Assembly (NCBI GenBank): GCA_021234155.1
Contig: JAJEKV010000001.1
Span: 19,173,382-19,237,381, forward strand
Reading direction: 5' to 3'
DNA: 64,000 nt
Source: Isoetes taiwanensis
Taxonomy: Eukaryota > Streptophyta > Lycopodiopsida > Isoetales > Isoetaceae
The translations under genes and the position numbers were made by a program. Positions 1 to 9,388 of this stretch are shown here, in pieces. The notes under the pieces were generated by a model, which had not been told where the DNA came from, did not search any database, and saw only the letters and a list, made by a program, of their open reading frames with translations. How positions within the stretch are numbered: position 1 is the first letter of the stretch; each line of letters begins with the position of its first letter.

Positions 1-894
1 AGTGTCAGACCCATACCCGGCCTGGATCGCGCCTAGCTCACTGGCCGGCTATTAGGCCTAGTCCACTGTAGGAGTCTCAGGAGCCTTTTATGTTCGTGCA
101 AGACCCCACCCCCGTTTCACCACTGTGTCCCTTGCTTGGTGCTAAGCCAATCCATAGCATCTATGACCTGGTGGTCTCTTGTACACAGGCCGCACTTAGT
201 GGGATGCTACAGGGCTCTATCTAGGAGCATACTACAATACATGGCCTCATAGGTCTCTACCCCCTAATCCCCATTTCAGAAGTAATGCCATGCAAAGAAC
301 TATCAATCCATCCTTTACAAGCATAATCAGTATCAGAAATAAGAAGAACTCACCTTTACAATCAAGGGTTAGTTCCTACAAGTAAAACAAAGAGAGAACA
401 GAGAAGCAAACACAACCAGTGCCCAACAGGGGCGCTACCCTAGAATTCACAACTATACTAGCCACCCACCTGAGTTCTGGCTGGACCCATTACCAATTGG
501 TGCTTCCATCTCCTAGGTCTTGGTGTTCAGCTTCAGCTACACAGGTAAAAGTACTTGGTATGGTGGCGCTCAGCTCCTGCTCCTTTTTGGACGAATTTTG
601 GGAGTCAATTAGCAATAGGGATCAGGTTGACAGCCCAATTTGGAAATCCCCATGCTGGCCAATCGAATTAGGCCAGGTGGCGCCTTCCCAAAGCATTAAT
701 TAGCCTAATTAACCCATTTAATATTAATCCCTAGATTATAGGTTATTATCTTTAATGATTAAATTAGCATAGGTCAACCCCCTAGGTTACAATACCCCAT
801 GGTGGCGTACCATTATCGAGTGACGTGTCAGTGTATTTATAGGTATACCGTATAAATACGTTACATATACCGTATAAATACGTGGAACGTCACA
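1..894 (-). repeat. 3' LTR of outer chromovirus (truncated by window edge)
   Basis: Matches 20489-21395 nearly base for base, including the shared short ORF region at 419-703. The LTR starts, read on the minus strand, with TGTGACGTTCCACG at base 894, immediately after a polypurine tract. The remaining ~0.7 kb lies left of the window. Confidence 0.93.
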
Positions 895-907
895 TTCTCC
901 CCTCCTT
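895..907 (-). other. Polypurine tract of outer element
   Basis: On the minus strand this reads AAGGAGGGGAGAA, directly abutting the LTR start TGTGACG. It is the expected plus-strand primer for reverse transcription. The inner element has an almost identical tract (16701-16713) in the same position. Confidence 0.85.
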
Positions 908-1374
908 AAAAACAATGCTGCCCTCAGCATTGGGGTTAGCTAATCAGAGACAGTTACTGAAAAAAAATTGAATTAGGAAGAATATACTTAAGAAAGGAAG
1001 ATAAGTTATTATTTGAAACAGTAATACATTGAAGTTGAAAATAACAAAGTGTCAGCACCAAGGTGCATTTTACAAACTTATCATCAGAAGAAGTTCAAGG
1101 ACCGAAGTCCGATTTTAAAACATCATAGACGACGAAAATAACACATGTAAACAAAGCGGATCTGGAAAAGTCGGGTCATCAGCAACCCTCTATACATGGG
1201 CAGGTCAGGAACTGCTTACTGGCCTGCACATGTCAATTTATCAGTATGTATCAATAATGTAATTGGATTGTGGTTGAAGGGACCACCCCCTATAATAAAA
1301 AGAAAATGTATCTAGAAGGGAACCTATCATGTCTATAGTTTGCAATTCATCATAGTCGAGATGAACGCAGGCTA
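908..1374 (-). other. 3' untranslated interior of outer element
   Basis: Stretch between the end of the pol reading frame and the polypurine tract. I see no convincing coding sequence. The last bases before the tract are shared with the inner element (both contain CAATGCTGAGG followed by a T-run and the purine tract). Confidence 0.6.
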
Positions 1375-1625
1375 TCAACTACATGCCTTCGAACGGTTCG
1401 TGGTCATGTCAACATCAACAATACACCACGTCCTAGAGAACACGAAGGTGATCTCATCATCGGTTACTATTATTAAATACGATGCATATACCCCTCCACT
1501 GCCTGATTGGCGACTAATCAAGGCTTCAAGCTTACCGCCGGGAGCGGGGTTGATAGCATCGTTGATGGTGCGGCCCTGAGATTCCCGCATGAAGTCCGGA
1601 TAATGCTTTTCAAGGTCTATCTTCA
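1375..1625 (-). pseudogene. Frameshifted tail of pol: end of chromodomain and C-terminus
   Basis: The frame here continues the chromodomain after the break at 1626: it reads KIDLEKHYPDFMRESQGR, the kind of helix expected after the DATW motif that closes the previous segment. A one-base indel separates the two frames. The frame then runs on without a recognisable domain. Confidence 0.65.
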
Positions 1626-2684
1626 TTACCAGGTAGCATCCTCAACTGGTAAGTGTTTCCACTTAACCAAGTATTGCAACATTTGAGTCCTTCTGGTTTG
1701 TTTATAAGCTCGATCAAGAAGAGCTTCAGGCATTATCTCCAGGTGCTCCTCTGTCATTTCTAGGAGGGTTGGGGTATCCAAAACCTCCTCTGGATCAGGG
1801 GTGTGTTGTTTCAGAAGACTCACGTGAAAGACCTTGTGGATCTTCAAGCGGGGTGGCAAATCCAAACGATATGCCTGCTCTCCAACACGTTCAGTAATCT
1901 TGAACGGCCCAGCCCATCTGGGTGCCAACTTCTTGCAGTTACCAATCTTAAGTTTGGCTTGTTTTACTTTGATCTTAAGCCAAACCGATTCGCCCACCTG
2001 GAAGACTCGTGGGGTTCTGTGTTTATCCGCTACACTCTTCTGACGACTGCGTGCAGCTAATAAGTAACCACGAACTTCTTCAACCAAAGCTTGCATTTCC
2101 AAAAGGACCTCCACTTTAGAAATAGGGTTATGCCATGTGTCTGGAGTAAGACATTGATACCCATAATTGATCATAAAGGGAGACATCCTGGAAGACTCCT
2201 GTTTCATGCTGTTATAGGCAAACTCTACCAGATAAATATAGTCAGCCCATTGTGATTGCTTACTCCACACATAACTGCGTAGCATATCCTCTATAATACG
2301 ATTGGTACATTCTGTCTGACCATCCGTCTGAGGATGATATGCTGTACTCATAGCAAGCTTGGTCTGGATAGTGGCGAAGAAATCTTTCCAGAATGCACTT
2401 ACAAATTTGGGATCCCTGTCGGATACAATAACTCTTGGCATTCCGTGCAATCTGAAGATTTCTTTTGCAAAAAGCAGGGCGGTGTCGAAGGCTGTGTCGG
2501 TGGTACGACATGGCAAGAAATGAACCATTTTCGACAATTTGTCGACCACGACCATCAATGCATCGTATCCACGGAGAGTACGTGGAAGGCCCACAATAAA
2601 ATCCATGGTTATTACTTCCCACTTTGCGTTGGGCACATCCAGAGGTTGCAATTCTCCTGGAACTCTTAATTGCTCAGCCTTGGT
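1626..2684 (-). pseudogene. Ty3 integrase core and chromodomain (pol fragment)
   Basis: Integrase catalytic core followed by a chromodomain. From the methionine at 2651 the DDE residues are visible: D17 (TMDFIVGLP), D78 (VSDRDPKF) and E114 (GQTECTN). The GPF-like SH3 region (KLAPRWAGPFKI) follows, then the chromodomain at about residues 298-341 (EHLEIMPEALL ... YLVKWKHLPVEDATW). The aromatic normally at the first cage position is replaced, as in several plant chromovirus chromodomains; the Trp of VKWK and the Trp of DATW remain. The frame upstream to 2684 is open and homologous, but a TAA where CAA is expected separates it from the zinc-binding part of integrase. The segment stops directly after DATW, where a frameshift moves the rest of the chromodomain to another frame. 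Confidence 0.9.
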
Positions 2685-3454
2685 TTATTGGCACACCTGA
2701 CACTGCTTAATGTATCTAGCAATATCCTTCTTCATCGAAGGCCAAAAATAACTGGATCGGATCTTGAAGTAGGTCTTCATAAAACCTGCATGTCCAGCTA
2801 TAGGGCTGTTGTGTGTGTCATGGAGAATCAGCTTACGTACTCCTGAAGTCTCAGGTACACACAACTTATCCTTGTGATATAACAAGTTGCCCTCTTTCTT
2901 ATAGGAATGGAAAGCTTCCCGCTCTTTATCTATATGGGCTTCTTTATTCACGCTATCCCAAACATCACAGAACTCGGGATCTGTGGCCAAGGTCTGCTCT
3001 ATCTGTTTCCCAAACCCACTAGTGAGTGTGGAAATTGCATTACAATGGGTCCGGGTTACTAAGGGATGGCGTGACAACGCATCCGCAACCACATTGTGCT
3101 TCCCAGGCTTATACATAATCTCAAAATCATACTCTTCCAAAAATTCCATCCATCTCCTCTGACGGAGGTTGAGATTCGGCTGGGTGGTTAAATAACGGAG
3201 ACTCTGATGATCCGTATCTAACTGAAATCTTCTACCAAGAAGGTAGTGTCTCCAAATACGCAGAGCGCGGACAACTGCCAACAATTCCTGGTCATGGGTA
3301 GGGTATCGCTGTTCCGTGTCGTTCATCTTCTTTGAATCATATGCAATAACTCTCCCTTCCTGCATTAGGACTCCACCGGTAGCAATCTTACTAGCATCGG
3401 TTGCCACTAGCTTATCCTTTTCAGGATCAGGCAATGTGAGGACTGGTGTAGACG
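2685..3454 (-). pseudogene. Ty3 RNase H and integrase zinc-binding domain (pol fragment)
   Basis: RNase H with its acidic residues visible (from the methionine at 3434: D13 in ATDASK, E50 in HDQELLAV, D74 in LDTDHQSL) and the tether ending VADALSRHP. It is followed by the HHCC zinc finger of integrase (HDTHNSPIAGHAGF ... CQVCQ). The frame is open back to about 3454, where a single-base frameshift separates it from RT. It ends in a TAA immediately after CQVCQ. Both lesions are decay, since the protein sequence continues sensibly on each side. Confidence 0.9.
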
Positions 3455-5440
3455 TTAAAGCAAAGCATCCTTAAGCTTCTGAAAACCTACCTGGACTTTT
3501 GCTTTCCAATGTTCCATCCAATCCCTCACCTTCTCGTGTTTTGTGAGATCAGTAAGAGGTGCGGCAATTGTAGCAAAATCCTTAACAAATTTCCGATAAT
3601 ATCCTGCTAGTCCCAAGAAACTTCGGACTTCCGAGACATTACCCGGAATAGGCCAATCCCTTACTGCTTCTATCTTTGCTGGATCTGTAGCAATTCCCTC
3701 TGCTGAAATGATATGGCCCAAATAATCGACCTTTGGAGTGGCAAACTTGCACTTAGAGAACTTGGCAAAGAGCTGATGACGTCTTAGCTTTTGCAGGGCC
3801 AACCGAAGATGTTTCTCATGCTGCTCCAAAGTTTTACTATAGATGAGAATGTCGTCAAAGAAAATAACAACAAAATCATCCAAGTATTGTCGGAAGACAT
3901 CATTCATTAATCGCATGAAAGTGGCAGGAGCATTAGTTAATCCAAAAGGCATAACGGTAAACTCATAATGCCCATACCTAGTGCGAAAAGCAGACTTATG
4001 GATGTCCTCCTGCTTTATCCTTATCTGATGGTACCCGGAGCGTAAATCAATCTTTGAGAAATATTTGGCTCCTTGCAACTGGTCCATTAGATCCTCTGCC
4101 CTAGGTAAAGCATAGCGATTTTTGATGGTATGCTTATTGAGCTGCCTATAATCAATACACATCCTCAAGGAGCCATCCTTTTTCTTAACAAAAAGAATAG
4201 GAGCGCCAAAAGGCGAGACACTAGGCCGAATGAAACCTAGGTTTAGTAACTCCTGAAGTTGCTTCTTAAGCTCTGCCAACTCTGGAGGACTCATTCGGTA
4301 CGGGGACTTGCTGGTAGGCTTAGTACCTGGTTCTAGAGCTATCTCACATTCTACTCCTCTAAAAGGAGGAAGCTTCTGGATCTCATCCGGAAAAAGATCG
4401 CTGAATTCTCGAAGAAGACTAGCAATCCCCTTGGGTAAGGTATCGATTACCTGCTTCTGCTTGACATCCGACTCCACGGAGGCAAGTCTAATGACGCAAA
4501 GGAGCTTATCCTTGCGTATAGCTTTTTCTAACTGCCTGATTGACATAGACTGCATAATAGGGTTGAAGGGATCACCTTTTATAGTCACGCGGGCTCCATT
4601 GGCGGCGTTGAAGGTAACCTCCCGTTTTTCGCAGTCTATATTGGCCTTCGCAGATGCCAAAAATTCCATCCCGACAATAAGGTCATATTTGCCAATATCC
4701 ATTAGCTCGGCACCCATGGCAACTGGTGCACCTGGCAACTGCATCTTAAGGTTTATGCGGCGGCCATGAGTGTGTCTGATCTTACCACTGGCTAAAGTGA
4801 CTGGCTTTAGTCGGGATCTCAGCGTTTCCAGCTGCAATACCTGGGCCATTCTAGGAGAAGCAAAATTATGTGTACTTCCCGTATCCATCAAAATTATGAA
4901 AGGCTTACTGTCTACTTGGCCTATGGTGGAAATAACAGAAGGCTGGCTTTCAGCATTGCCAGTTTCAATGGCTGCAAGGATATGAGACGCACCGTGAATG
5001 TACTCGGGAGCCTCGTCCTCGACAGGTAGTGTAGACTCCAGATCGTCCCAATCGAGATCGGCCATGGCCAGCTGGGCAGTCTGCGTGACGTAAGGGCAAT
5101 TCTGCATGTAGTGCCCTGGTCGCATACACCTGTAACATGCCTTATCTCTACGTAGCTGATCTCGGGCGTCTTTGGGAATAGACTGTAGGAGATTCCGAAC
5201 TTCCTTGCTGACATTGTTCGGTTTGTCGGGCATGTTGAAGGTGACTTTCTTTTCTGGGCGGCCATAAGAGTTCTGCTGAGAGGGCCCCGGACTTGGTGAG
5301 CGGGGTTTGTAAGGTGTGGACGGGCGTGGCTGCGAGTAAGGAGCAGGACGCGGATACTGGTTCCTTGGTGTGTCCTCCTCGAGGCTTAATGCCTTAGCCT
5401 CCGCTTCCGCAACTGATTTCGGGTCTATGGCCTTGACCAT
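3455..5440 (-). pseudogene. Ty3 nucleocapsid, protease and reverse transcriptase (gag-pol fragment)
   Basis: 661-codon open stretch. In order: proline-rich linker, CCHC zinc knuckle ([14 protein letters not shown], residues 102-115), retropepsin active site (LMDTGST, D186), RT from about residue 375 with [27 protein letters not shown] (D465), [12 protein letters not shown] and the catalytic box IFFDD (527-530; both aspartates kept, Phe at the usual Ile/Leu/Val position), then the start of the connection region. The segment abuts gag: the upstream gag frame ends SIK-TGA and is followed at once by ATG in the same frame, so the TGA is an in-frame stop inside gag, upstream of the zinc knuckle. 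The 3' end is a frameshift. Confidence 0.93.
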
Positions 5441-6271
5441 TCATTTAATGGATGGGGCCAAGCCTTCAATGTAGCCCTCCACCGCCCTCTTTTCATTCAT
5501 CCCTGGTACGTACAGCCTCAGGCGCATGAACTCATCAGTGTAGGCCTGTACTGACATTCCCTTCTGCTCTAGCCTATAGAAGGTCTGGATCTGTTGGTAT
5601 TTGTGCGCACGAGGCACATAATGCGACTTAAAAGCCTTGGCAAACTTTTTGAACTTGCACCGGCTTCGGTCCAGGTGCTTGGCTCTGGCATAGCCCTTCC
5701 ACCAAATACGGGCAGCTCCTGTAAGGTTTGTAGTGGCAACCTTTCCTGTATTCTTTTCAGTCATTCCATAGGATTTTCCGAACTCCTTCATCTCGTCGAG
5801 CCAGGACTCTGCATTCAGCCCACCTCTAGCTTTTCCATCAAATTGGGCCAATTTCCTATTCTTCCATATACTGGTTATGGCTGTATCAACTGTTTTTCGG
5901 TACTCCTTGTCTCGACGATGTGCATGGCCATCGGATGACATAGACGACTCCGAGGACTCAGAAGTTGGTGACTGAGATGATGTGGCACTGTCCCTAGAGG
6001 AAGCACGATGACGTTTGGAACGGTGCCGCTTCGGTACGGGTGCAGGACTGGATTCAGGTACAGAAGGCTGCTGTGGTGGTGGGCTTGGCAGTGACGGAGG
6101 TAACTCCGGTCCATCCTCGTGGACATGTTGCGGTGGGTTGGTGTTCAGCACATAAGTTTGCAACTCAACTAGTTGCCTTTTCATCAGCAGGAGTTCCTGC
6201 TCAGGAGTTAACCGGCTGGCATTCGAGGGTGTCTGCCAGGCGGCGTTGCGTGCACCGTCTATATTGAGCAT
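5441..6271 (-). pseudogene. Ty3 gag (capsid part), ended by in-frame TGA
   Basis: 276 aa from ATG at 6271. Residues ~1-120 are low-complexity Pro/Ser-rich and Arg-rich; from about 130 comes the retrotransposon Gag core with the conserved pattern GAARIWWKGY, then FKSHYVP and YRLEQKGMSVQAYTDEFMRL. The nucleocapsid zinc knuckle lies in the next open stretch in the same frame, so the TGA at 5441-5443 truncates Gag before its RNA-binding domain. This could be simple decay; a stop followed directly by ATG could also allow readthrough or reinitiation, but nothing in the sequence proves that. Confidence 0.88.
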
Positions 6272-6552
6272 AACAAAATATAAGCAGAGTTACATCAGGT
6301 CTCACAAGAAGAGAACAACATCAAGTCCCATAACAAGATCATTTGTGTAGTATCGAAGAAAGAGTGAACACGGAAAAAACAAGAGAAAAGCTTTCGATTA
6401 CAAGTCAAAACACTATTACATTAGACAAAAGTTCACTCTGAAAGTAGTTATCACTCAAAATTATACAGTACACACGTAGATTTTTTTTATACATGGTTTA
6501 CTTCTCTAGCCACACTGAAACATAGCAATACAAAAACTGAGGAGGTCCCGGC
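6272..6552 (-). other. Spacer between accessory ORF and gag
   Basis: A/T-rich stretch without a coding frame between the 131-aa ORF and the gag start. In element direction it could hold an untranslated leader or an intron; I see no decisive splice signals. Confidence 0.5.
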
Positions 6553-6995
6553 CTAGGGGTTCGCGAAAGGGTACATAATATAATAGCGAACACTTTCACG
6601 TACAGCTCTAGTGAGCTTGTAACGTGCCCAGGCTTGGACGATCACAGGCTGATAATCCCATGTGGGGCTGATAATGAGAAGGTTAAAAAGCCTCCTTAAT
6701 GCATAGAATAATTGCCATAGGTGGTCGTTGGAATCCTCGAAAGCTTCGTGCCTGGACATGCTCCAATAGTCCCACGTGCGGCGAAGGGTCTGCTTTAGGT
6801 CGTCGAAGGCGCGTTCTCGGAGGATATTAACTACCTCCATACCCTTGTCAGGATCATAAGGCTCTTGCGGCCCTTCGGGTTCAACCATCTCATCGACACC
6901 CTCTCGTTCCGGGTATTCATCTTGTTCAGGAGGTCCCTGATCGTCCATTCTTATCAGGTCAGTGATTCTGTCCTCGTACTCTTCAAGTGTTTCCT
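6553..6995 (-). CDS. Accessory ORF of outer element, unknown function (possible spliced exon)
   Basis: 131 aa from ATG at 6948. The N-terminal ~40 residues are very acidic and Pro-rich (MDDQGPPEQDEYPEREGVDE); the rest is helical and rich in Trp, Arg and Leu (TWDYWSMSRHEAFEDSNDHLWQL, PTWDYQPVIVQAWARYKL). The frame stays open for 15 codons upstream to a strong splice-acceptor-like sequence (pyrimidine-rich stretch then TTGCAG, AG at 6996-6997), so the ORF may be an exon joined to an upstream one, perhaps from the 469-aa ORF. No known domain recognised. It sits between the 469-aa ORF and gag in the same orientation, so it belongs to the retrotransposon. Confidence 0.6.
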
Positions 6996-7241
6996 CTGCA
7001 AGACGACAGGAATAAATATATATACTTCGAACAATTTCCTTCTACTCAACTTTAAGGAAGTGGATTAATCAAAACAAAAGGAGAAGACAATTCAATGGTT
7101 TTCAACAGTGCAAGAAACATAAGAGGATATCTGGAATATATATAAAAAGAAACAGTACATAGAGTTTGGTGTTGGCCCATTAGAGGTAATGCCAATCAAA
7201 ATTACATAAATTTTCATATGATGATTCAATGAAATCTAGAA
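6996..7241 (-). other. A/T-rich spacer or candidate intron between accessory ORFs
   Basis: Non-coding, T-rich in element direction, ending with a pyrimidine tract and AG at 6996-6997. This looks like an intron or leader upstream of the 131-aa ORF. No firm donor is identified. Confidence 0.4.
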
Positions 7242-8651
7242 CTAAGAGGTCGACCCTTCAGCATCTTGGGCTTGATTATCAGGCTTAGGCTCTGGTCGAT
7301 GCTGCAAGAGTAGCACACTAGGATTAACTGATGAGGCAGCTGACGAAGCTATCTCTGGAGGGACATTGGTAGCCAATGGCGCTGCAACCAACAGACTCAT
7401 GTTCATCCAAGAACCAATCTCTTGATCAAACACTGCAATGGCTAGATCACGGTTCACTAAGATAACCTGCTCAAGGTTAGGAGCTAACTTCTTATGGCCG
7501 GCTGTGGTTGAAAGTGCTCGGAGTGCCCATACAGCCGCCTCTGCTTCAGGCGCAATGGCTTTAGCAAAGAAGAGAACATGTCTGCTTGTGAAAGCCGATA
7601 GAAAGAAGCGAGTAATGTGGCATTTCAACCCCTGAACCATCGGATGGGTTGAAGAGGCCAACTCTGACTCCAAATTCTGGGGCAGCTCCTCCTCCATGGC
7701 AAAATCCTTCTCCTCCTGAGCATACTGGCCCTCATCACATAGATCCTCCATGGTTGGGTCGTCTTCGATCTTGACGACCACATCGTTTTTTTTAGGCACA
7801 TGTGGTCCTGTCTCATGGAAAGCTGATTCAGGAACTGAAGATGGGGCACCCTGAATCATTAATTGGCATAAAGACAACAGTGTACTGATAGGCTCAACAT
7901 CAAGAGGCTGATAGTTGAGCAGTTGATGTATCTGCGACACATAGACGGGTCGGGAATAATCGATGAAGTCATGCTGACCCTGACAATACTCGGCGAGCTC
8001 ATAGAGAAGATGAGCCGTCTTCTGCTTTCCCTTATTGGCGATATGCTGATACGCCCACTGAATGTCACTCAACAGCAAATAATCTTGATCCCCAACCTTG
8101 ATGGTAGGAAGTGAGCTTAAGCCAACAAGAGCTTGGCCCTTAGCACGGGGTAAAGGCTTCTCTTTGGCCAATTCCTTCCACCTTATAAAGTCAGCATAGC
8201 TTATCTGCTCATCCTCCTCAGGATCTGGAGGAAGTGGGGTCTTGGTTTGCTCTAAGGCCGTGTCGGTACCGTCAGTATACCTGTCCATGACAAGAGCAAG
8301 GGCAAACTGGGCCTCAAAGTACAACCCGCTAGAGCCACAGTCAATAATAGGGGCGTGCTTAGCACGTCTGAGAATGCCTTTAAGAATATCGTAACTGTGG
8401 CGGTCATCCCCAAACATGTGCTCTAAGATGTCCCTGTGAAGATAGGGTTGAGGCGGCTCCCCGAAAAACTCTGCTTGTGGCAGAATTTCCTCGTCATAAA
8501 ACTCCAAGAAGGTATCATAATCAGGGTGTGCTCGCATATTGTCGAGAAGGTTGACTCTACACTGCAACATGGGATCCAAGAGAGGATAAGGAACCTGGGG
8601 ATCCCATTGCTCGCCTCCCATGTACCATGCTAGGCGGCCAGCGTAATCCAT
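7242..8651 (-). CDS. Accessory ORF of outer element, 469 aa, unknown function
   Basis: Uninterrupted ORF upstream of gag and in its orientation. The chosen start is ATG 8651 (MDYAGRLAWYMGGEQWD); the frame is open to an ATG at 8753, but those 34 codons are Ser/Phe-rich and look like leader sequence. No known domain recognised. Visible: an N-terminal globular region rich in aromatic and acidic residues, an acidic linker near residues 150-165 (LPPDPEEDEQISYADFIRW), a helical middle (LLSDIQWAYQHIANKGKQK), a strongly acidic stretch (EDDPTMEDLCDEGQYAQEEKDF), then a hydrophobic C-terminal part with Ala-rich helices (AEAAVWALRALSTTAGHKK). No zinc-finger, protease or polymerase motif, and no clear membrane segment. 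It lies between the histone-H3 ORF and the 131-aa ORF and, unlike gag-pol in this copy, has no stop or frameshift. Confidence 0.7.
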   Translation of the reverse strand: MDYAGRLAWYMGGEQWDPQVPYPLLDPMLQCRVNLLDNMRAHPDYDTFLEFYDEEILPQAEFFGEPPQPYLHRDILEHMFGDDRHSYDILKGILRRAKHAPIIDCGSSGLYFEAQFALALVMDRYTDGTDTALEQTKTPLPPDPEEDEQISYADFIRWKELAKEKPLPRAKGQALVGLSSLPTIKVGDQDYLLLSDIQWAYQHIANKGKQKTAHLLYELAEYCQGQHDFIDYSRPVYVSQIHQLLNYQPLDVEPISTLLSLCQLMIQGAPSSVPESAFHETGPHVPKKNDVVVKIEDDPTMEDLCDEGQYAQEEKDFAMEEELPQNLESELASSTHPMVQGLKCHITRFFLSAFTSRHVLFFAKAIAPEAEAAVWALRALSTTAGHKKLAPNLEQVILVNRDLAIAVFDQEIGSWMNMSLLVAAPLATNVPPEIASSAASSVNPSVLLLQHRPEPKPDNQAQDAEGSTS

Positions 8652-8922
8652 TACTGCAGACGGCAGATGGGAGGAAGAAGAAACGAAAGGAATAAGAAAT
8701 GATGAAACCCTAAAGTGAAAGTCACTTTTAAACTTCTTGGGCACGGCGTTCAAAGCGCCAGCTAATTATGTGTAATCATTTATTTTATTTATTATTATTA
8801 TTATTTTTTTTTCAACACATATGTACACAGAAAAAAAAACATACGCTGACTAAGAAGTCAAAGACAAAATTTGTATTAATATATACCGAGTTACATATAT
8901 ACAAAATTGATGCTTTACATAG
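8652..8922 (-). other. Spacer between histone-fusion ORF and 469-aa ORF
   Basis: Non-coding A/T-rich sequence with a homopurine/ATT microsatellite run (about 8785-8815). Close to the 469-aa ORF it looks like a plant 5' leader (AAACCCTAAAG in reverse). It could contain a promoter or intron for the downstream ORF, but no motif is decisive. Confidence 0.45.
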
Positions 8923-9388
8923 TCATGGCCGTTCCCCACGGATCCGGCATGCTAGTTGAAGATCCTTTGTCATAATGGTCACTCTCTTGGCATGGATTAC
9001 ACATAAGTTGGCATCGCCGAAGAGGGCCACCAAATAGGCTTCAGCTGCCTCCTGGAGTGCTAGAATAGCATGGGTCTGAAACCGGAGATCCGTTTTGAAT
9101 TCCTGAGCAATCTCTCGAACTAGACGCTGGAAAGGAAGTTTCCGTAGCAGAAACTCGGTGGACTTCTGGTACTTCCTTATTTCCCTAAGTGCGACGGTAC
9201 CAGGCTTATAACGATGCCTCCTCTTAGGCTGGGGTGGAACTCCAGGAATAGACTTCCCTGCTGTTCTTGGATGCTGGGCCTTCCGGATGAGATTGTCTCG
9301 TCGATTATCCCCTGCAGCCTTAGCAATATTACCCCGAGCCTTGAGCTGGTCCTTATACTGGGCACCCGACTTACGAGACGTCTGCGTC
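8923..9388 (-). CDS. Histone H3 domain of a retrotransposon-encoded fusion protein (C-terminal part)
   Basis: Second part of a 453-aa ORF; its first part is 18295-19190, separated by the nested element 9389-18289. Joining the two with one copy of the 5-bp duplication gives 1362 nt, exactly 454 codons with stop. This part encodes an H3 tail-like segment with KTQTSRKSG (compare the canonical KQTARKSTG around K9) and a tail about 22 residues longer than usual, then a complete histone fold: [68 protein letters not shown], ending RIRGERP. By hand count about 80 of the last 97 residues agree with canonical plant H3. Loop 1 has canonical length and the core is H3-like rather than CENH3-like. Role unknown; it may bind or mimic nucleosomes. 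Confidence 0.93.
9384..9388. repeat. Target-site duplication (left), GCGTC
   Basis: GCGTC directly precedes the inner LTR start TGTGACGTT and is repeated right after the inner 3' LTR end at 18290-18294. A 5-bp duplication is what Ty3-type integrases produce. Confidence 0.92.

Noticed and set aside
419-703. 94-aa ORF
   Set aside because: LTR sequence, repeated at 20979-21185; not a gene.
8923-9388. H3 segment as CENH3
   Set aside because: The core has canonical-length loop 1 and [13 protein letters not shown], unlike the diverged centromeric variant.
8923-9388. H3 segment as an independent host H3 pseudogene inserted in the element
   Set aside because: It is in frame with the upstream 896-nt ORF and in element orientation, with no poly(A) tail or duplication around it; only the nested element separates the two halves.
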